A DNA stretch of 64,000 nt, from the NCBI GenBank assembly GCA_023653785.1, contig JAMKCH010035321.1:48578-112577 (forward strand). The letters run 5' to 3'. Below, in pieces: positions 45,083 to 55,920 of the stretch. Position numbers and translations under genes: made by a program. Numbering within the stretch: the stretch's first letter is position 1; every line of letters begins with the position of its first letter. Under the pieces are notes generated by a model that saw nothing but the letters and a program-made list of their open reading frames with translations, was not told where the DNA came from and searched no databases. This DNA is from Ophioderma brevispina. Lineage: Eukaryota; Echinodermata; Ophiuroidea; Amphilepidida; Ophiodermatidae.

Positions 45083-45514
45083 AAGGGGAGTTTCCGTAAC
45101 CTGGCCCATCTGACACACTTATGAATTGAGAGTACATGTGGTCTAGTGGAAAAGCGCAGGACTTGTGATCATTAGACCGTTAAAATCGCGAGTTCGAGCC
45201 CCACTGTGGTCAACGTGTTTGTGTCCCTGGGCAAGACCAAAGCGAAATCTGGGGAGCAGTTATGGGAAATTACAATCTAACTGCTGATGCGCTTGTAAGG
45301 CATGGCTTTGAGCAGCCACCTAGATGAAGCGAACTGATTGTGACGATTTCCTGAAGGCGGCGTAATAATAATTACCAAGAGCGCTTTGAGCCTGTTTACG
45401 GTGATTAAACGCTATATAAAATAATAAAGCACATGTTTATTCAGTGAGGTTCCAATTTCATAAGTGTGTCAGAAAAAAAAAGTGTGTCAGATGAATCAGG
45501 TTACGGAAACTCCC
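45083..45514. mobile_element. TIR element hosting a SINE
   Basis: The left end has GGGGAGTTTCCGTAACCTGG and CATCTGACACACTTATGAA. The right end, reverse-complemented, has GGGAGTTTCCGTAACCTGAT, TCATCTGACACACTT and a second CTGACACACTTATGAAATTG. TGATTC lies immediately outside both ends (45077 and 45515), a likely 6-bp target duplication. Almost all of the interior is the SINE at 45125-45430, so the TIR element is little more than two ends. Confidence 0.7.
45125..45430 (+). mobile_element. tRNA-derived SINE with LINE-like tail
   Basis: The A box region is GTGGTCTAGTGGAAAAGCGC and the B box GAGTTCGAGCCCC (45190-45202). The body includes CCCTGGGCAAGACC. The 3' end is AGAGCGCTTTGAGCC, then AAACGCTATATAAAATAATA, closely resembling the AGAGCGCTATATAAATG end of the L2-like LINE at 40.5 kb. 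Sharing a tail with a LINE is how SINEs recruit reverse transcriptase (established principle). Confidence 0.8.
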
Positions 45515-45653
45515 TGATTCGAGGCACAAATTACAACTACGATCCTTTCCTATCATTTCCTTCGGCTCCGTATTAGACCACTGATGTTTCGAGTCAGCTA
45601 TGAAAACTATATACATTTTCTACATCCAATTACCATGATTGTGCTAATTCTTC

Positions 45654-47665
45654 TTATCGTGTCCAAACACTGTGGTTCTCAAATATGATCCCTCCAGAGA
45701 TGGGTACAACATCTGGCTGCTCCAGCAGTGGGCAGACCAAGAGATGTTCCCTTCTCTGTTGTGCTGTTCCACAACCACGGGTAGTTTCCTGATCTGCTTC
45801 CAGGTAGCCCCACTTCTGCAAGGAAACCTTAGATCGGTTAATTCTGGTTCTCAATCTGTTGAGGCATCGCCATTCAGCCCATGAGGAGTCAGCTCCAGGT
45901 GGGAGATGCTCACCAGGTTCAATACCAATAGTTGCTACTTGGTTGGTGGCAAGTCTTTCTTTCCACAAGGCGACTCTCTTAAGTCCCTTAGAGACTGTTT
46001 CAAGAGGTTGGACTTTGTTTAAGAAACTCTCTCTGGATTTAAGGCGATTGGCAGCATGTATCTGTCCAGACATAGGGGGCTTCACATTAGATACTTGGCA
46101 GCTACGCTCTTGCATGCTCGCTACGCTACGACGGATGTCTGGTAGAGCAATTCCTGCTACGCTGAATCAAGCTTCTTGGCATGGGTTGATCTTTCCCATA
46201 CAGGGCAAGCATACTCTGCACATGAGTAGCACAGGGCAAGTGCCGTCGATCTTAGGGTATGTGGGCGAGCGCCCCATCTTGTGCCAGTGAGTTTGTTCAA
46301 GATGTTATTGCGTGAACATACTCTACTCTTCGTCTTCTCGATGTGGGTCTTATAAGAGAGAAAGAGTGCGGTCCAAGGTAACTCCCAGGTAGACAGGGTT
46401 ATCACAGTGCTCAGGGGTGTTCCAGACCAAGTAAATTTAAGCTGACGTTTGGCTGGTAGATGGAAAGCACACACATGTGTCTTGGATGGATTTGCACGTA
46501 GGTGGTTTTCTGCATAATAAGGAGTGAGTTCATCTGCATAAATAAAACGACAGGTTCCTTCACTCCTAGGTTGGTCGTTTGTATAGATGTTGAACAGGAG
46601 AGGTGCAAGCACGCTCCCTTGGGTAGTCCATTCTTGAGCCTACGCCATCGGCTCTTTTTCGCTCCTAGCTGAACAAAGAACATCCTGTTTGCCAGCAATC
46701 CTTTGATAAGCTCAGTCAAGCGGATGTCCTTGGTGATTCCAGAATCTATTGGAGTAGGTATCTGTGATTAACAGTGTCGTAGGCTGCTGATAGGTCGACA
46801 AACACAACTCTGGTTACCATACCCTTCTCGAAACGATCTTCAATGTGTTTAGTTAGGCTGAGTACTTGGCTTGTTGTTGATTTGCCTGGCCGGAAACCTG
46901 CTTGTTCTGGTATGAGCTGTTCGTCTATCACAGGTGCGATACGATTGAGCAGGAGACATTCAAATAGCTTGTAGGTATGGCTGAGGAGTGTTATTGGTCA
47001 GTAGCTCTTGGGATTGGATGGATCTTTCCCAGGCTTTAGGAGTGCCATAACATGTGCTTTCCTCCATATCTTTGGGAACGTGTGGGAAATAAGGCAGCAA
47101 TTGTAGAGCTCAAGAAAGCATTCCTTTGCTACTGGGCCAAATTTTTTCAGTTGCTCAGTTGAGATGTTATCAAGGCCTACTGCTTTTCCTGGTTAAAGTT
47201 TAGCAATACCGGATTCCAATTTGTCCATGTTGAAGGGGCGAGTGAAACCAGGGTCGCAACTAAACCTCTTACGGTCTAGTTTGATCTTCTTGGGCTTCCT
47301 GCTGCACTTGCCATTTAAAAGCAGTTGGTGGGCAACTTGGTTGGGTGTGACATTTGGCTGCTGTGGAGCTTTCGGATGTTATGGGTCATATCGTTGAATT
47401 CAATTAAAGTATGCCAGGTTTTGATCTTTTCCTGGGAGATCCTCCCCGAAACTGCCTCACCTTTAGCAGTTGTTTCATCCGAAAAGGGATCAGCTTCAAA
47501 CATGGTGATATACTCTTGATATTCTCTAGCACATTCCTTGGAAAGGCCTGGTATATATTCCGTCCTACAGCCTCTGGGTATGAATCTCCTGGCAGTCTTG
47601 TTCACTAGTTGGGCTAATGAAGCACAATTACTGCCATGACCAATGCCCTGTACTTTGGTTTCCAC
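45654..47665 (-). pseudogene. Jockey-like LINE, reverse transcriptase to C-terminus (minus strand)
   Basis: In 5' to 3' order on the minus strand: a pre-RT linker (47665-47315); KAVGLDNISTEQLKKF and PSNPKSY(stop)PITLLSHT near 47190-46990; EQAGFRPGKSTTSQVLSL and VVFVDLSAAYDTVNHR (46890-46750, motif A); LPKGACL then MLAPLLFNIYTND (motif B, frameshifted); FIYADELTPYYAE (46536, catalytic box as YADE); and LRTRINRSKVSLQKWGYLE with a final CG..QQRREHLLVCPLLEQ block near 45800-45720. Stops such as TGA in place of CGA and several frameshifts make it a pseudogene. Confidence 0.85.
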
Positions 47666-47689
47666 TCGTTGACATTTTCTCCCTTTGTT

Positions 47690-48376
47690 CTTGTTTATCG
47701 CTCTCCCTTCTTAGCCGTCATGGCCTGTGGTTTTGGTCAATACTATTATTTTTCACCTATTTGGCCATTATTTTATCCATTAGGCTGAAGGTATGAACCT
47801 CTCCCATTTAGTGTGCAAATGGACTTAGGCAATAAAGTCAATATGCTTGTTATGCATGGGATTCCCTAGCATTCTCAATTATAATGGGGTTTATGCTTTA
47901 TTCCCTATATGCTTGATTGATTTCTTTCATCCACGCTTTATACACCAAGGAAACTTTATATAGTGACTCAATGATAATTAATGGTTGCGTATGTTCACCC
48001 TAGGTCCAATTGCATAAAAAGCAGGGGAACTAGGGGACAATCGCATGAGTTAGTGCCATGGTTTCTCGTTCTCTCTCGTGTACGCGGCGGTACCTGCTGT
48101 TGGTCTATCACATATATGGTTTTCTTCCTATACTCAAAATGTGAGGTTATTGTTGTCTTTTTCACTTGTCCTCTGCTCTCACTTATGGTTTTTACCATTT
48201 GTTTAAATTATGCGTCTCATTAGTCTGCACCTGTCAAATTTCAAACAAAAGAATAACCTCTGCCCTACACTTGTGCGTACAATTTTCACTCAACCGTAGT
48301 CTATATTCGATTTGTTCATGGGGGGGGGGGGGCCTCTCATTTGTGAATTACTTTATATTTTGATTTATCTTTCTAA

Positions 48377-48413
<37 letters not shown>

Positions 48414-49624
48414 ATTTATGGTGCTAACTAACTAATCTTACGTTTGGAGAACTTGAAAATAAATAAGCTTTAAGTAGTAAATTCTTCTGAGAACGCTTTG
48501 TACACAGGGGTGCAATAAAATATTCACTCTCACTCACGACACTTAGCATCAAAATTAATTTTGCTTTCAGTAATCGATATCGATAATAATGAATACCTAT
48601 TTTATGAAACCCTGACTCAATATAAATTGATCATTCTCAGTTCTCATAAGCAGAACCTGGATTCGCAAAGCATTCTAACGTAATTAAATTGCCAAAGCAT
48701 TTCAAATCTATTTCAAATAGCTATTAAGCCAGATTCATAGTATTTGCGAAACATGATACACTGGAAATAAAGAAAATCGGATAACTGCTCAATTACATTT
48801 TTTTTCGTTTTGAATGTAGTAAATGTTTATATGTAGTTATAATAAGAGGACTAGGAAATAACTGTGTAGTATTTCTGTATATAGATTAATACACATGCGT
48901 ATAGATTATACACATTCCATAGGATACTGTCTATCCTCTGGTATAACAAAAAAATCTGGAACCGAAATTTTAAAACAAAGTTTATATTTTTTTTGGCATG
49001 AAGACATCGATTGTGGCCGATACCCCTATCTAGCATTTCAGTCTTTACAATATCTTCAATTTTTTATTTTTAAATTCCATTTACATGGTAATGATTTGGT
49101 TATATCATCCAAATATTATATATTGTGTATATTGACAGTGTCAATATTGTTCCTTTGACCATCCAGAAAATCGATCTTGGTCTGGCATTTTCTGTTTTGT
49201 TAGCAATGTGTAAATCCAATGGGGGGTGACCAATACAGTTGTCGTTTAAGATATTTTAAAAAAACATAAAGTTAGTGCATGTGTTGTTTTATAGTTTAGT
49301 TTTGTATCATCTAGAAATTATCATCAAAGTCTAAGTATGAGACGTGTCCTTTGGTCCAGTCTATTTATATTGTTTATTGCGATGGAAGCATATTATACCA
49401 CCTTACTTTTCATTATAAGTATGTTAACCCTGGGTGTTAACAAACCAAAAAATAACAGATTCAGTTCTAATGTCAAGATCCATTATTTAATGTACTTTAA
49501 TTTTGTACTTTTTTTATTTTTTTTAAAAAAAATATTGACATACTTATTTTGTGGCAGAAAATGCATTCTAAGAGTTGTTTAGAATATTTTAAAAGCACAT
49601 CAAAAAATATAACGGTTCCCCAGG
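47690..49624. other. No supported gene; G11 and A31 runs
   Basis: Frames at 47981-48223, 48895-49158 and 49337-49582 are short, hydrophobic and unrecognised. An 11-base G run lies at about 48320-48331, and 31 A residues at 48380-48410 could be the remains of a retroposon tail, but no body was recognised to its left. Confidence 0.4.
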
Positions 49625-49815
49625 CCAGATCGCTAAGAGTCTCGTCCTCAGAACAGGAGTGGTTTATCTTTTGGTGTCTGAATAAAGCTACCCTTTTTTC
49701 ATTTACCCTGAACTCTAGGGCTAAATATTTTTGGATTGGATTTTATGAGCGAAAATGTGCTTCATTTCTGTCGACCAATCTTAGTTTTACAGAGTACCCT
49801 ATGGTACAGAATCAC
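49625..49815 (+). repeat. Dispersed repeat (matches 57990-58205)
   Basis: AAGCTACCCTTTTTTCATTT, then ATTTTATGAGCGAAAATGTG, CTTCATTTCTGTCGACCA and AGTACCCTATGGTAC correspond in order to AAGCTACTATTTTTCCCTCA, GTTATGAGTCGAAAAATGTG and AGTACTCTATGGTAG at 58068-58205. Considerably diverged; family unknown. Confidence 0.55.
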
Positions 49816-51810
49816 GTTTTTAAATCTCACTTCAAAAAACGTTGAAATATTGGTGCGAAACTGTACAAATGTATTTTTGTTGGGGTCGTCATTAAATACA
49901 AATGAAAAATTTATATGTAATACGGCTCGTTCCTTTTAACTATAACGCTTGACATGTGTAGACGATGCCCTTAAAACAACATCGCACTTCGTCCATAAAG
50001 TTACAATTATCTAGTTCAACGTGATTTTTCACACTTTGCCATTTGTTGGAACTTTTGGAGACAATTTTTTCTCCTGTATCTGAAGTATGATAATGCTTAT
50101 AAAAGTGCCCCTCGGAAATATTTGTTGTTTTTCTCATATCATGATTACTCATAGACAATATGGCATTTTTAAATAATTTTCAAATTTTGGACGTCATCTT
50201 AAAAAATGATTTTTTAAAATTATTTTTAACATTTTGGTTGTATTAATACTATGCATAAACGAAGCTACACGGTTAATTGTTGGCCCCACTAACTCATCAA
50301 ATTATAATTTTGAAGGGAGCAGAAGGAATCTTTTCCTCGTAACTATTTTTCCAAAATAAATCTTGGTCGTCTCATATGGTGGTTTTGATTTTCCTGAACT
50401 GCATTTTAAATACTAAACTGTGACCACTAACGCTTAATAAATGTTGGATTAACAAATACCAGTGGAGAAGAAAGGTAGAGTATACAAAATTACAATACGG
50501 TATACCACGATAAGTTCACATGACTTGAGCATCATTTGCAATAGGATGTTTCAAAGATGGCCATCGCCAAAGAGGTACAGGCTAAAACTATATGTCAAGA
50601 AAAATGTCAACGTCGAATCGCCATTAGCGTTTTGAGCGACATGTGAACAAGTATTCAAGCAAGTCGCATCTTGAGAGTATTTTCAAATACATTAAGCTCA
50701 AGTCAAATATCTCAGCAAGTGTCTCCCCCAGTCCCCGTCATCTACTATTTGAGTAATTTCTCGGATCCGATGTAACTTTATACTATATTTAAGGCCCGGT
50801 GTGAAAGGAGATATAGTACCCCTGGAGATGGAGATATAGTCCGATGTATAAACGATTGTATAATCGCTTAATTAATATTTCCTAGCAGACTATACTGTCT
50901 ATACTCTTGCCCGCTATATATCCGTTAGGTCAGGCAATTTGTATGAACGATACACATGTTTAAAAGTGTGATAATGTATAAAAACAAAGCTGTCAGCAAC
51001 CGCCTTTGTGGTCGAACGGTATCGATTTACCAAAATCGATACAACTCTCAAATATAACGAAATAGAAGTGTATTTTAATACTCCACGGAATTCCTTACGA
51101 AACGTTTTTAAATTAATTTAAATAGATGCAAATCGTTTTCTTTGATAGTGTTATTTATAGACGATATATTTGGTAGGGGATGCAGGCTCTGTCGCGTTTG
51201 CAAATAGATAATTATTTCGTGAATCTTATATAGGAAAGGCAAAAAAGGTCATGGAGTGCAAGATAGCGCCCTCTCTGCACATGCTCCATGTGTAAAAAAA
51301 AGTTTTTTTTAGCAAAATATTTTTTGCCAAGAATTGAATTTTGAAAAATATCCAAAGGATATCCTAGTGAATAAACAATACAAAACCGGTTGTCAAAATC
51401 GCCTCTCTTTTAATCTTACTGTATTTATTATCCTTGTTTGATGAACATATGGAAAGAAACTTTCAACAGCTGTGTTATAAAATGCTCCCTTTAACGGAAC
51501 CTCTATATTAATACTGTAAATAACCCGTGTGACACAATTCATAACACGATACCAAAATATTTTTAAAGATGATGTTTACTTCATAGTACACAGTAGGTAT
51601 ATATCATCAGGTACTAGTTTAAAAGGTTATGTTTTTAACCTATAGCGTAAATTCAATCAAAGTGGCCTTATTTTTAATGGCGATTGAAATTGAATTGATA
51701 AAACAAGTCAAGTGGACCGTGGCTTAATAAGGTTCAAGATTTACGCGGGAACTAACCGCAGTGGCGTATCAAGGCCATATAATTTGAAAGCCGTCCCGCA
51801 GGGTTGCTAA
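49816..51810. other. No supported gene
   Basis: About 2 kb of AT-rich DNA. GGAGATATAGTACCCCTGGA at 50808, followed by GATGGAGATATAGTCC, is a short repeat. A 72-codon minus-strand frame (49940-50158) has no family. Confidence 0.4.
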
Positions 51811-52617
51811 TAGTGTGGTTTGGTGTGTATTCCCGTAGGATTTTCATACTAAAATTGACTTTGTTGCTGTTTGGGTTTCAAAAGGACCTAACTGTCAGAA
51901 AATGATGGGGTGCAACTTCCCTTCTTCATGAGGGGAAATTTTAGTACAGGGAAAAATTTAAAATGGAGTCAAATTGTTTTTTAATGTACACTAACACGTT
52001 CGTCTCTTTATTAGGATTATAAATGCATATTATTTCCCTAGGTTCCAACCTTTAGTTAAAGCGGTATAGCCCCATAATGGTTCAAAGTCACCTTGGGGGT
52101 AAATGCTCCGATGTTGTTGAAACTGGTGTCAAATGATTCATTGTGTCATACTGAAACAGAAAATGCATTTTAACTGAACTGATGTAATAGCCAACCAAAT
52201 GCCACACACTGTAAAATAATACATTTTTGGATCCTGTGAGACAATATGAACAACTTATCACCAGTTTCAACAAAATCTGAGCATTGATGAAATTTTGCCC
52301 CAGGATTACCTTGAACCATTATGGGACTATAGCACTTTAAGGTCAGAACCTATAGGCAAATATATATTTTTTGTAATCCTTATAAGGAGACGTGAAAAAC
52401 GTGCTAATGTACATTAAAACACAATTTGACTCGATTTTATTTTTCCCTGTAGTAACACCCCCCCCCCTTCCTTGAAGAAGGGGGAAGCAGTCTGAAAACT
52501 TGCACCCCATCATTTTCTGACAGTCTGTCCCTATTGAATGAAAAACAGCAAGAAAATCAATTTTAGCACAAAAATCCTACGGGAACTGTTTCATTGACAT
52601 ACCCAACCACACTATAA
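51811..52617. mobile_element. Large imperfect palindrome (about 800 bp foldback)
   Basis: The left arm (51811-52190) reads TAGTGTGGTTTGGTGTG, CCCGTAGGATTTT, GTCAGAAAATGATGGGGTGC, GAGTCAAATTGT, CCATAATGGTTCAA and GTTGTTGAAACTGGTG. The right arm (52200-52617), reverse-complemented, gives the same words in the same order. The arms meet near 52195 with almost no spacer. The right arm has a C9 insertion near 52460. No ORF. Arm divergence indicates age rather than an assembly fold-back. Confidence 0.8.
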
Positions 52618-52704
52618 GAGTTGATAGAGCCCTGAGATAAAACAAATGGAGTGGGCCATAGAATACCCAATCAAATGTATTTATTTTTGTTTAATGTGTG
52701 AAAA

Positions 52705-53216
52705 ACCCTGCTCCGTTGCGCTAAAATGCCAAAAGCTTTCGTAAAAAAGCTTCTAACTCTCATCTTTCTGGTCGTTTTAAGGGAAAAATGTGCTATTTAT
52801 GGTACATTTTTAAACTATTATGCACAGTATGGTTCTAAAATCTATGTTTATGTAAAACCTGTCAATTACCATCATTTACAGCTAAAATCCGCTTTAAAAT
52901 CCGATATTGCTACTAAAATTTTATTTTCGCCTATTTTCTGTGGAATATGCCGATTTTGCCGACTCGCGGACTTGATGACGTCATTGTGACTCCATACTAA
53001 CATACCTAATATGACGCGGACTTAATGACGTCATTGTGACTCCATCCCAACATACCTAGTTTGACGCCATACTAGGTATGTTTGTATTTATTTTGGTATC
53101 AATGGAAAGAGGTGGACCATCGACTGGTATCAAAATCATAAGCATCGGGTGCTTTATAACGAATTCTCGTCAACCCTCCCCTTGGTAAACCGTGTTACCA
53201 AAAAGACGAGGGTTAA
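52705..53216 (+). mobile_element. CCCTCGTCTT-family TTAA element, 5'-truncated
   Basis: Ends AAAAAGACGAGGGTTAA, the inverse of TTAACCCTCGTCTT. AAAATGCCAAAAGCTTTCGT, TTTCTGTGGAATATGCCGAT and AGCATCGGGTGCTTTATAAC match the 19533 copy. Inside, a 50-bp unit is tandemly duplicated (52966-53015 and 53016-53065), each with TGACGTCA (52976, 53026). The 87-codon frame at 52726-52989 is repeat-derived. Confidence 0.75.
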
Positions 53217-53939
53217 TATGTGGGGTATATACCCTGGATGTGTATAGGATGGGGCGGTATAAAATGGTCTCAAACTTGCTTAGTAACAGGCCATTTGTCA
53301 GCTTTTTACAATGGGGCATGCAGATGTGTTCTTGGCTGCTGATGGTTAAAAGGTCATTTAAAAGTGTTAACCTGAACTATTATGAGGATTGTGATAACGA
53401 AGTAAATATAGATAGACTAGAGAAGTATAAATATAAAAGTGTTAAAAACGTATAAAAAATAAATATGAAAGGATTGAGATGATTAAATATCAATGGATTA
53501 AAAAGTCAAATGGTCCATTGGAGGGCTGAGTTCTTCACGGCGAGGTGCTTGATTAGCCCGATTTATCTTTACTCCATGGGGTAAAAGAGAGAAAGATGCT
53601 TGCATAAGGACATTGGTTACGTATATCGGCGAAGTAACTGATTTCTGCGCAGTTATTATTGCTTAATTATACCCTTCAATACTCTGGGGTATGTCGAGTG
53701 CAAAAGTTGCACATTTGATTGAAAATGAATAAAATGTCATCACAATTTCTTTTCCTAAATATCAGTGACCAGTAGATGTACATCATGCTGCATTGACTCG
53801 AGCAAATAATAGCACTGTTGATATCCAGTAAATCCGCACGGTATGCAGAGGATAAAGCACTTCAAATTACTTTTTATCTGGAAGTACAGAGCCATTGTTA
53901 TTACCCATACAGTTGAAACAGATTTCAGGTGCTCATCAC
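53217..53939. other. No gene seen
   Basis: A frame at 53192-53455 starts inside the TIR of the previous element and shows no domain. Otherwise unremarkable. Confidence 0.35.
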
Positions 53940-54487
53940 CCGATTAAGATTGAGCTATTTTTCATGACGCAAAGCACGAGATACTTGTCCTCTTTCACGA
54001 ATAAATAAACCTTAGGCTTCTACTGTACGTTCAATTAACTTTGACCATGTATTTCATCATTTTTCCGAAAAGGAAACAAAGATGAACAAAAAATCATGAA
54101 AGAAAGTTGTTTGGCAGACTGTGACCTAACATCTTTGTGCAGAAACAAAACTTAACTTACAGTAACTTGCCGCTTAACCCCATTTCTATTCAATTTACCG
54201 TGTTGTTAGCATAGGTCACTAGACCCCCCCCCTTCTTTTGTATTTTTCTAAATACATGGTGGTAAATTGAATAGAAATAAGGTGCAGCAATAAGTTATGG
54301 ATCTTGGTTCTGCACAAAGATGTTAGGTCACAGCTTACCAAGCAACATATCCACCATGAGTTTTGTTCACATTAGTTACTTTTTTTTTCAATAAATGATG
54401 AAATATACAGTCAAAATTATTGAACTCACAGTAGAACCAGAAATTTTATTTTAATCGTGAAAGAGGCCAGCTCAATCCAAACTGGGT
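53940..54487. mobile_element. Imperfect palindrome (about 550 bp foldback)
   Basis: Left arm words AGATTGAGCT, CCTCTTTCACGA, CTTCTACTGT, TATTTCATCATTT, TGTGACCTAACATCTTTGTG and CCATTTCTATTCAATTTACC are mirrored at 54250-54485 by GGTAAATTGAATAGAAAT, CACAAAGATGTTAGGTCACA, AAATGATGAAATATACAGT, CACAGTAGAA, TCGTGAAAGAGG and AGCTCAATCC. The arms are separated by about 40 bases containing C9. No ORF. Confidence 0.8.
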
Positions 54488-54632
54488 AGACGTTTCACAT
54501 AGAAGTCCCAAGTATACAAATGAGCTATTGCTATTGATTCCGTCCCGCGCTACTGAACAACATCATACAAAGCATGACGGAATCAATGGCAATACTTGGG
54601 ATTTCTGTGTGAAACCTCTACCCTAAACTGGG
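54480..54632. repeat. Second inverted repeat abutting the palindrome
   Basis: Left arm TAGACGTTTCACATAGAAGT, CCCAAGTA and TTGATTCCGTC; right arm GACGGAATCAATGGCAATAC and TTGGGATTTCTGTGTGAAAC. AAACTGGG stands at both outer ends (54478 and 54625). Arms are about 60 bp with a 30-base loop. Confidence 0.75.
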
Positions 54633-54880
54633 CGGGGATAATGAGTCTATAACGCCTGACATCTTTTCAAATGCATGGGCAGTAACAATGACTCTGCAGT
54701 TCCAAATAAACAAAGGAGAATCTGAAGCGTTTTGTCCCCTGAATACCGGGTGGATTTACTTATCAATAATGCCATTATTTGCTTGAGTCAATGTAGCATA
54801 GTGTATGTCCCTTGATCATTGATATTCAGAAAAGAAAAATGTGCAACTTTTACAATTGCCATACCCATTGAATGGTAATT
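54615..54880 (+). repeat. Diverged relative of the 2-kb duplicated unit
   Basis: AAACTGGGCGGGGATAATGA, CTTTTCAAATGCATGGGCAG, TAACAATG, TTTTGTCCCCTGAATACCGG and TTGCTTGAGTCAATGTA follow the order of AAATCGGGCGGTGATAGAAC, ATGGACAATAATAATGG, TTTTGTCCTATGTTTACCGA and TTGCTGGAGTCAATGTATG at 4780-4950. The similarity is imperfect, so this is an older copy of whatever the 2.6-6.7 kb unit contains. Confidence 0.6.
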
Positions 54881-55328
54881 AAAATATTTATTATTATTTA
54901 TAGTGGAAAATGGTTTACTTCTGCGAAGTATGTAATCAAAATGAACGACTTTTCCTTTGATCCCATGGCCAACTTGATGTAATGTTTAGTGTGCCGCAAT
55001 TAATACTCGGCGTTGCACTTAAACAATAAAATGACCACACTTATTCCGCACATTCTTGAGATTTGGGTGTATTTTTCTTCAATGTATTGCTCTAATAAAA
55101 CAACCTTGTCCGTCACATAGAGGTGTAATTATCTAAAGCATTCGTTGATATGACAAAATTACAATTCCAATTGGTCCCTTTAGAAAATGGTCAAGTTTTC
55201 CATTCAGGTTCTAATAATTATCTCTATAACATATTCAAGTTTTTAGGTATAATTTTTTTAGCTGCATTCTACCTAGAATGATGTAGGACAATACATTTTT
55301 TTAATGTTGAAGTATTTAATTTTCACTG
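54881..55328. other. No gene seen
   Basis: AT-rich DNA with no recognised structure between the diverged repeat and the TA microsatellite. Confidence 0.35.
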
Positions 55329-55371
55329 TACGTATATATATAGATATATCTATATATATATATATTATAAT

Positions 55372-55413
<42 letters not shown>

Positions 55414-55432
55414 GATATAATATATATTTGAT
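55329..55432. repeat. (TA)n-rich microsatellite
   Basis: About 100 bases of TATATA with occasional GATA or TAAT interruptions. It is self-complementary and so prone to cruciform extrusion and length error. Confidence 0.9.
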
Positions 55433-55435
55433 GAT

Positions 55436-55885
55436 ATGTTTTGTGTCCACGGCTCCAAGAATGAACAGTTTTGTTTTCAATTTGGAGTCCGTGCTGAATT
55501 AATTGAAATGAAACAATGTACTCGTTATACTTTGCAATACTATTATAAGATTTCCTCGACCAGTTTTGCAGATTTCCAGGACAGTAAACTACCCTCAGCG
55601 AACGAACAGAAAAAACAACCCACGATTCTCGTGCGTATCTGTCAACCAGAGGGCCCTTCAATTATATTCCAATATTACCCAGAGCAACTCATAAACCTGA
55701 GCCAATCTCTTTATTTATCTGCCAAATTTGGTCAAGTGCATATCACAATAAAAAGTAACATAATTCTGTTCAACCACTGTATTTCTTCTTCACTGGCTAT
55801 AGTAGCCTCTAGCCTTATCCAAGGTGGGACAACATTTAAGGTTTTTCAAAAGTCAATAACACATTATGTGCAGTGTGGGCGGTAA
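55436..55885 (+). CDS. Unrecognised 149-codon open frame, possible exon
   Basis: Reads MFCVHGSKNEQFCFQFGVRA onward with scattered cysteines and no membrane helix apart from a moderately hydrophobic patch near residues 100-125. I recognise no family. CAGTGTGGGCGGTAAGC at its end (55870-55886) resembles a splice donor. The opposite strand also has a 98-codon frame here (55365-55661), so openness alone is weak support. It lies between a microsatellite and a TTAA element, which makes a transposon remnant equally plausible. Confidence 0.25.
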   Translation: MFCVHGSKNEQFCFQFGVRAELIEMKQCTRYTLQYYYKISSTSFADFQDSKLPSANEQKKQPTILVRICQPEGPSIIFQYYPEQLINLSQSLYLSAKFGQVHITIKSNIILFNHCISSSLAIVASSLIQGGTTFKVFQKSITHYVQCGR

Positions 55886-55920
55886 GCGCTATAGACGGCG
55901 GTATTGCTCACACAAAACTA

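Noticed and set aside
48380..48410. A31 run as the poly-A tail of a processed retrogene
   Set aside because: No coding similarity or target duplication was found next to it.
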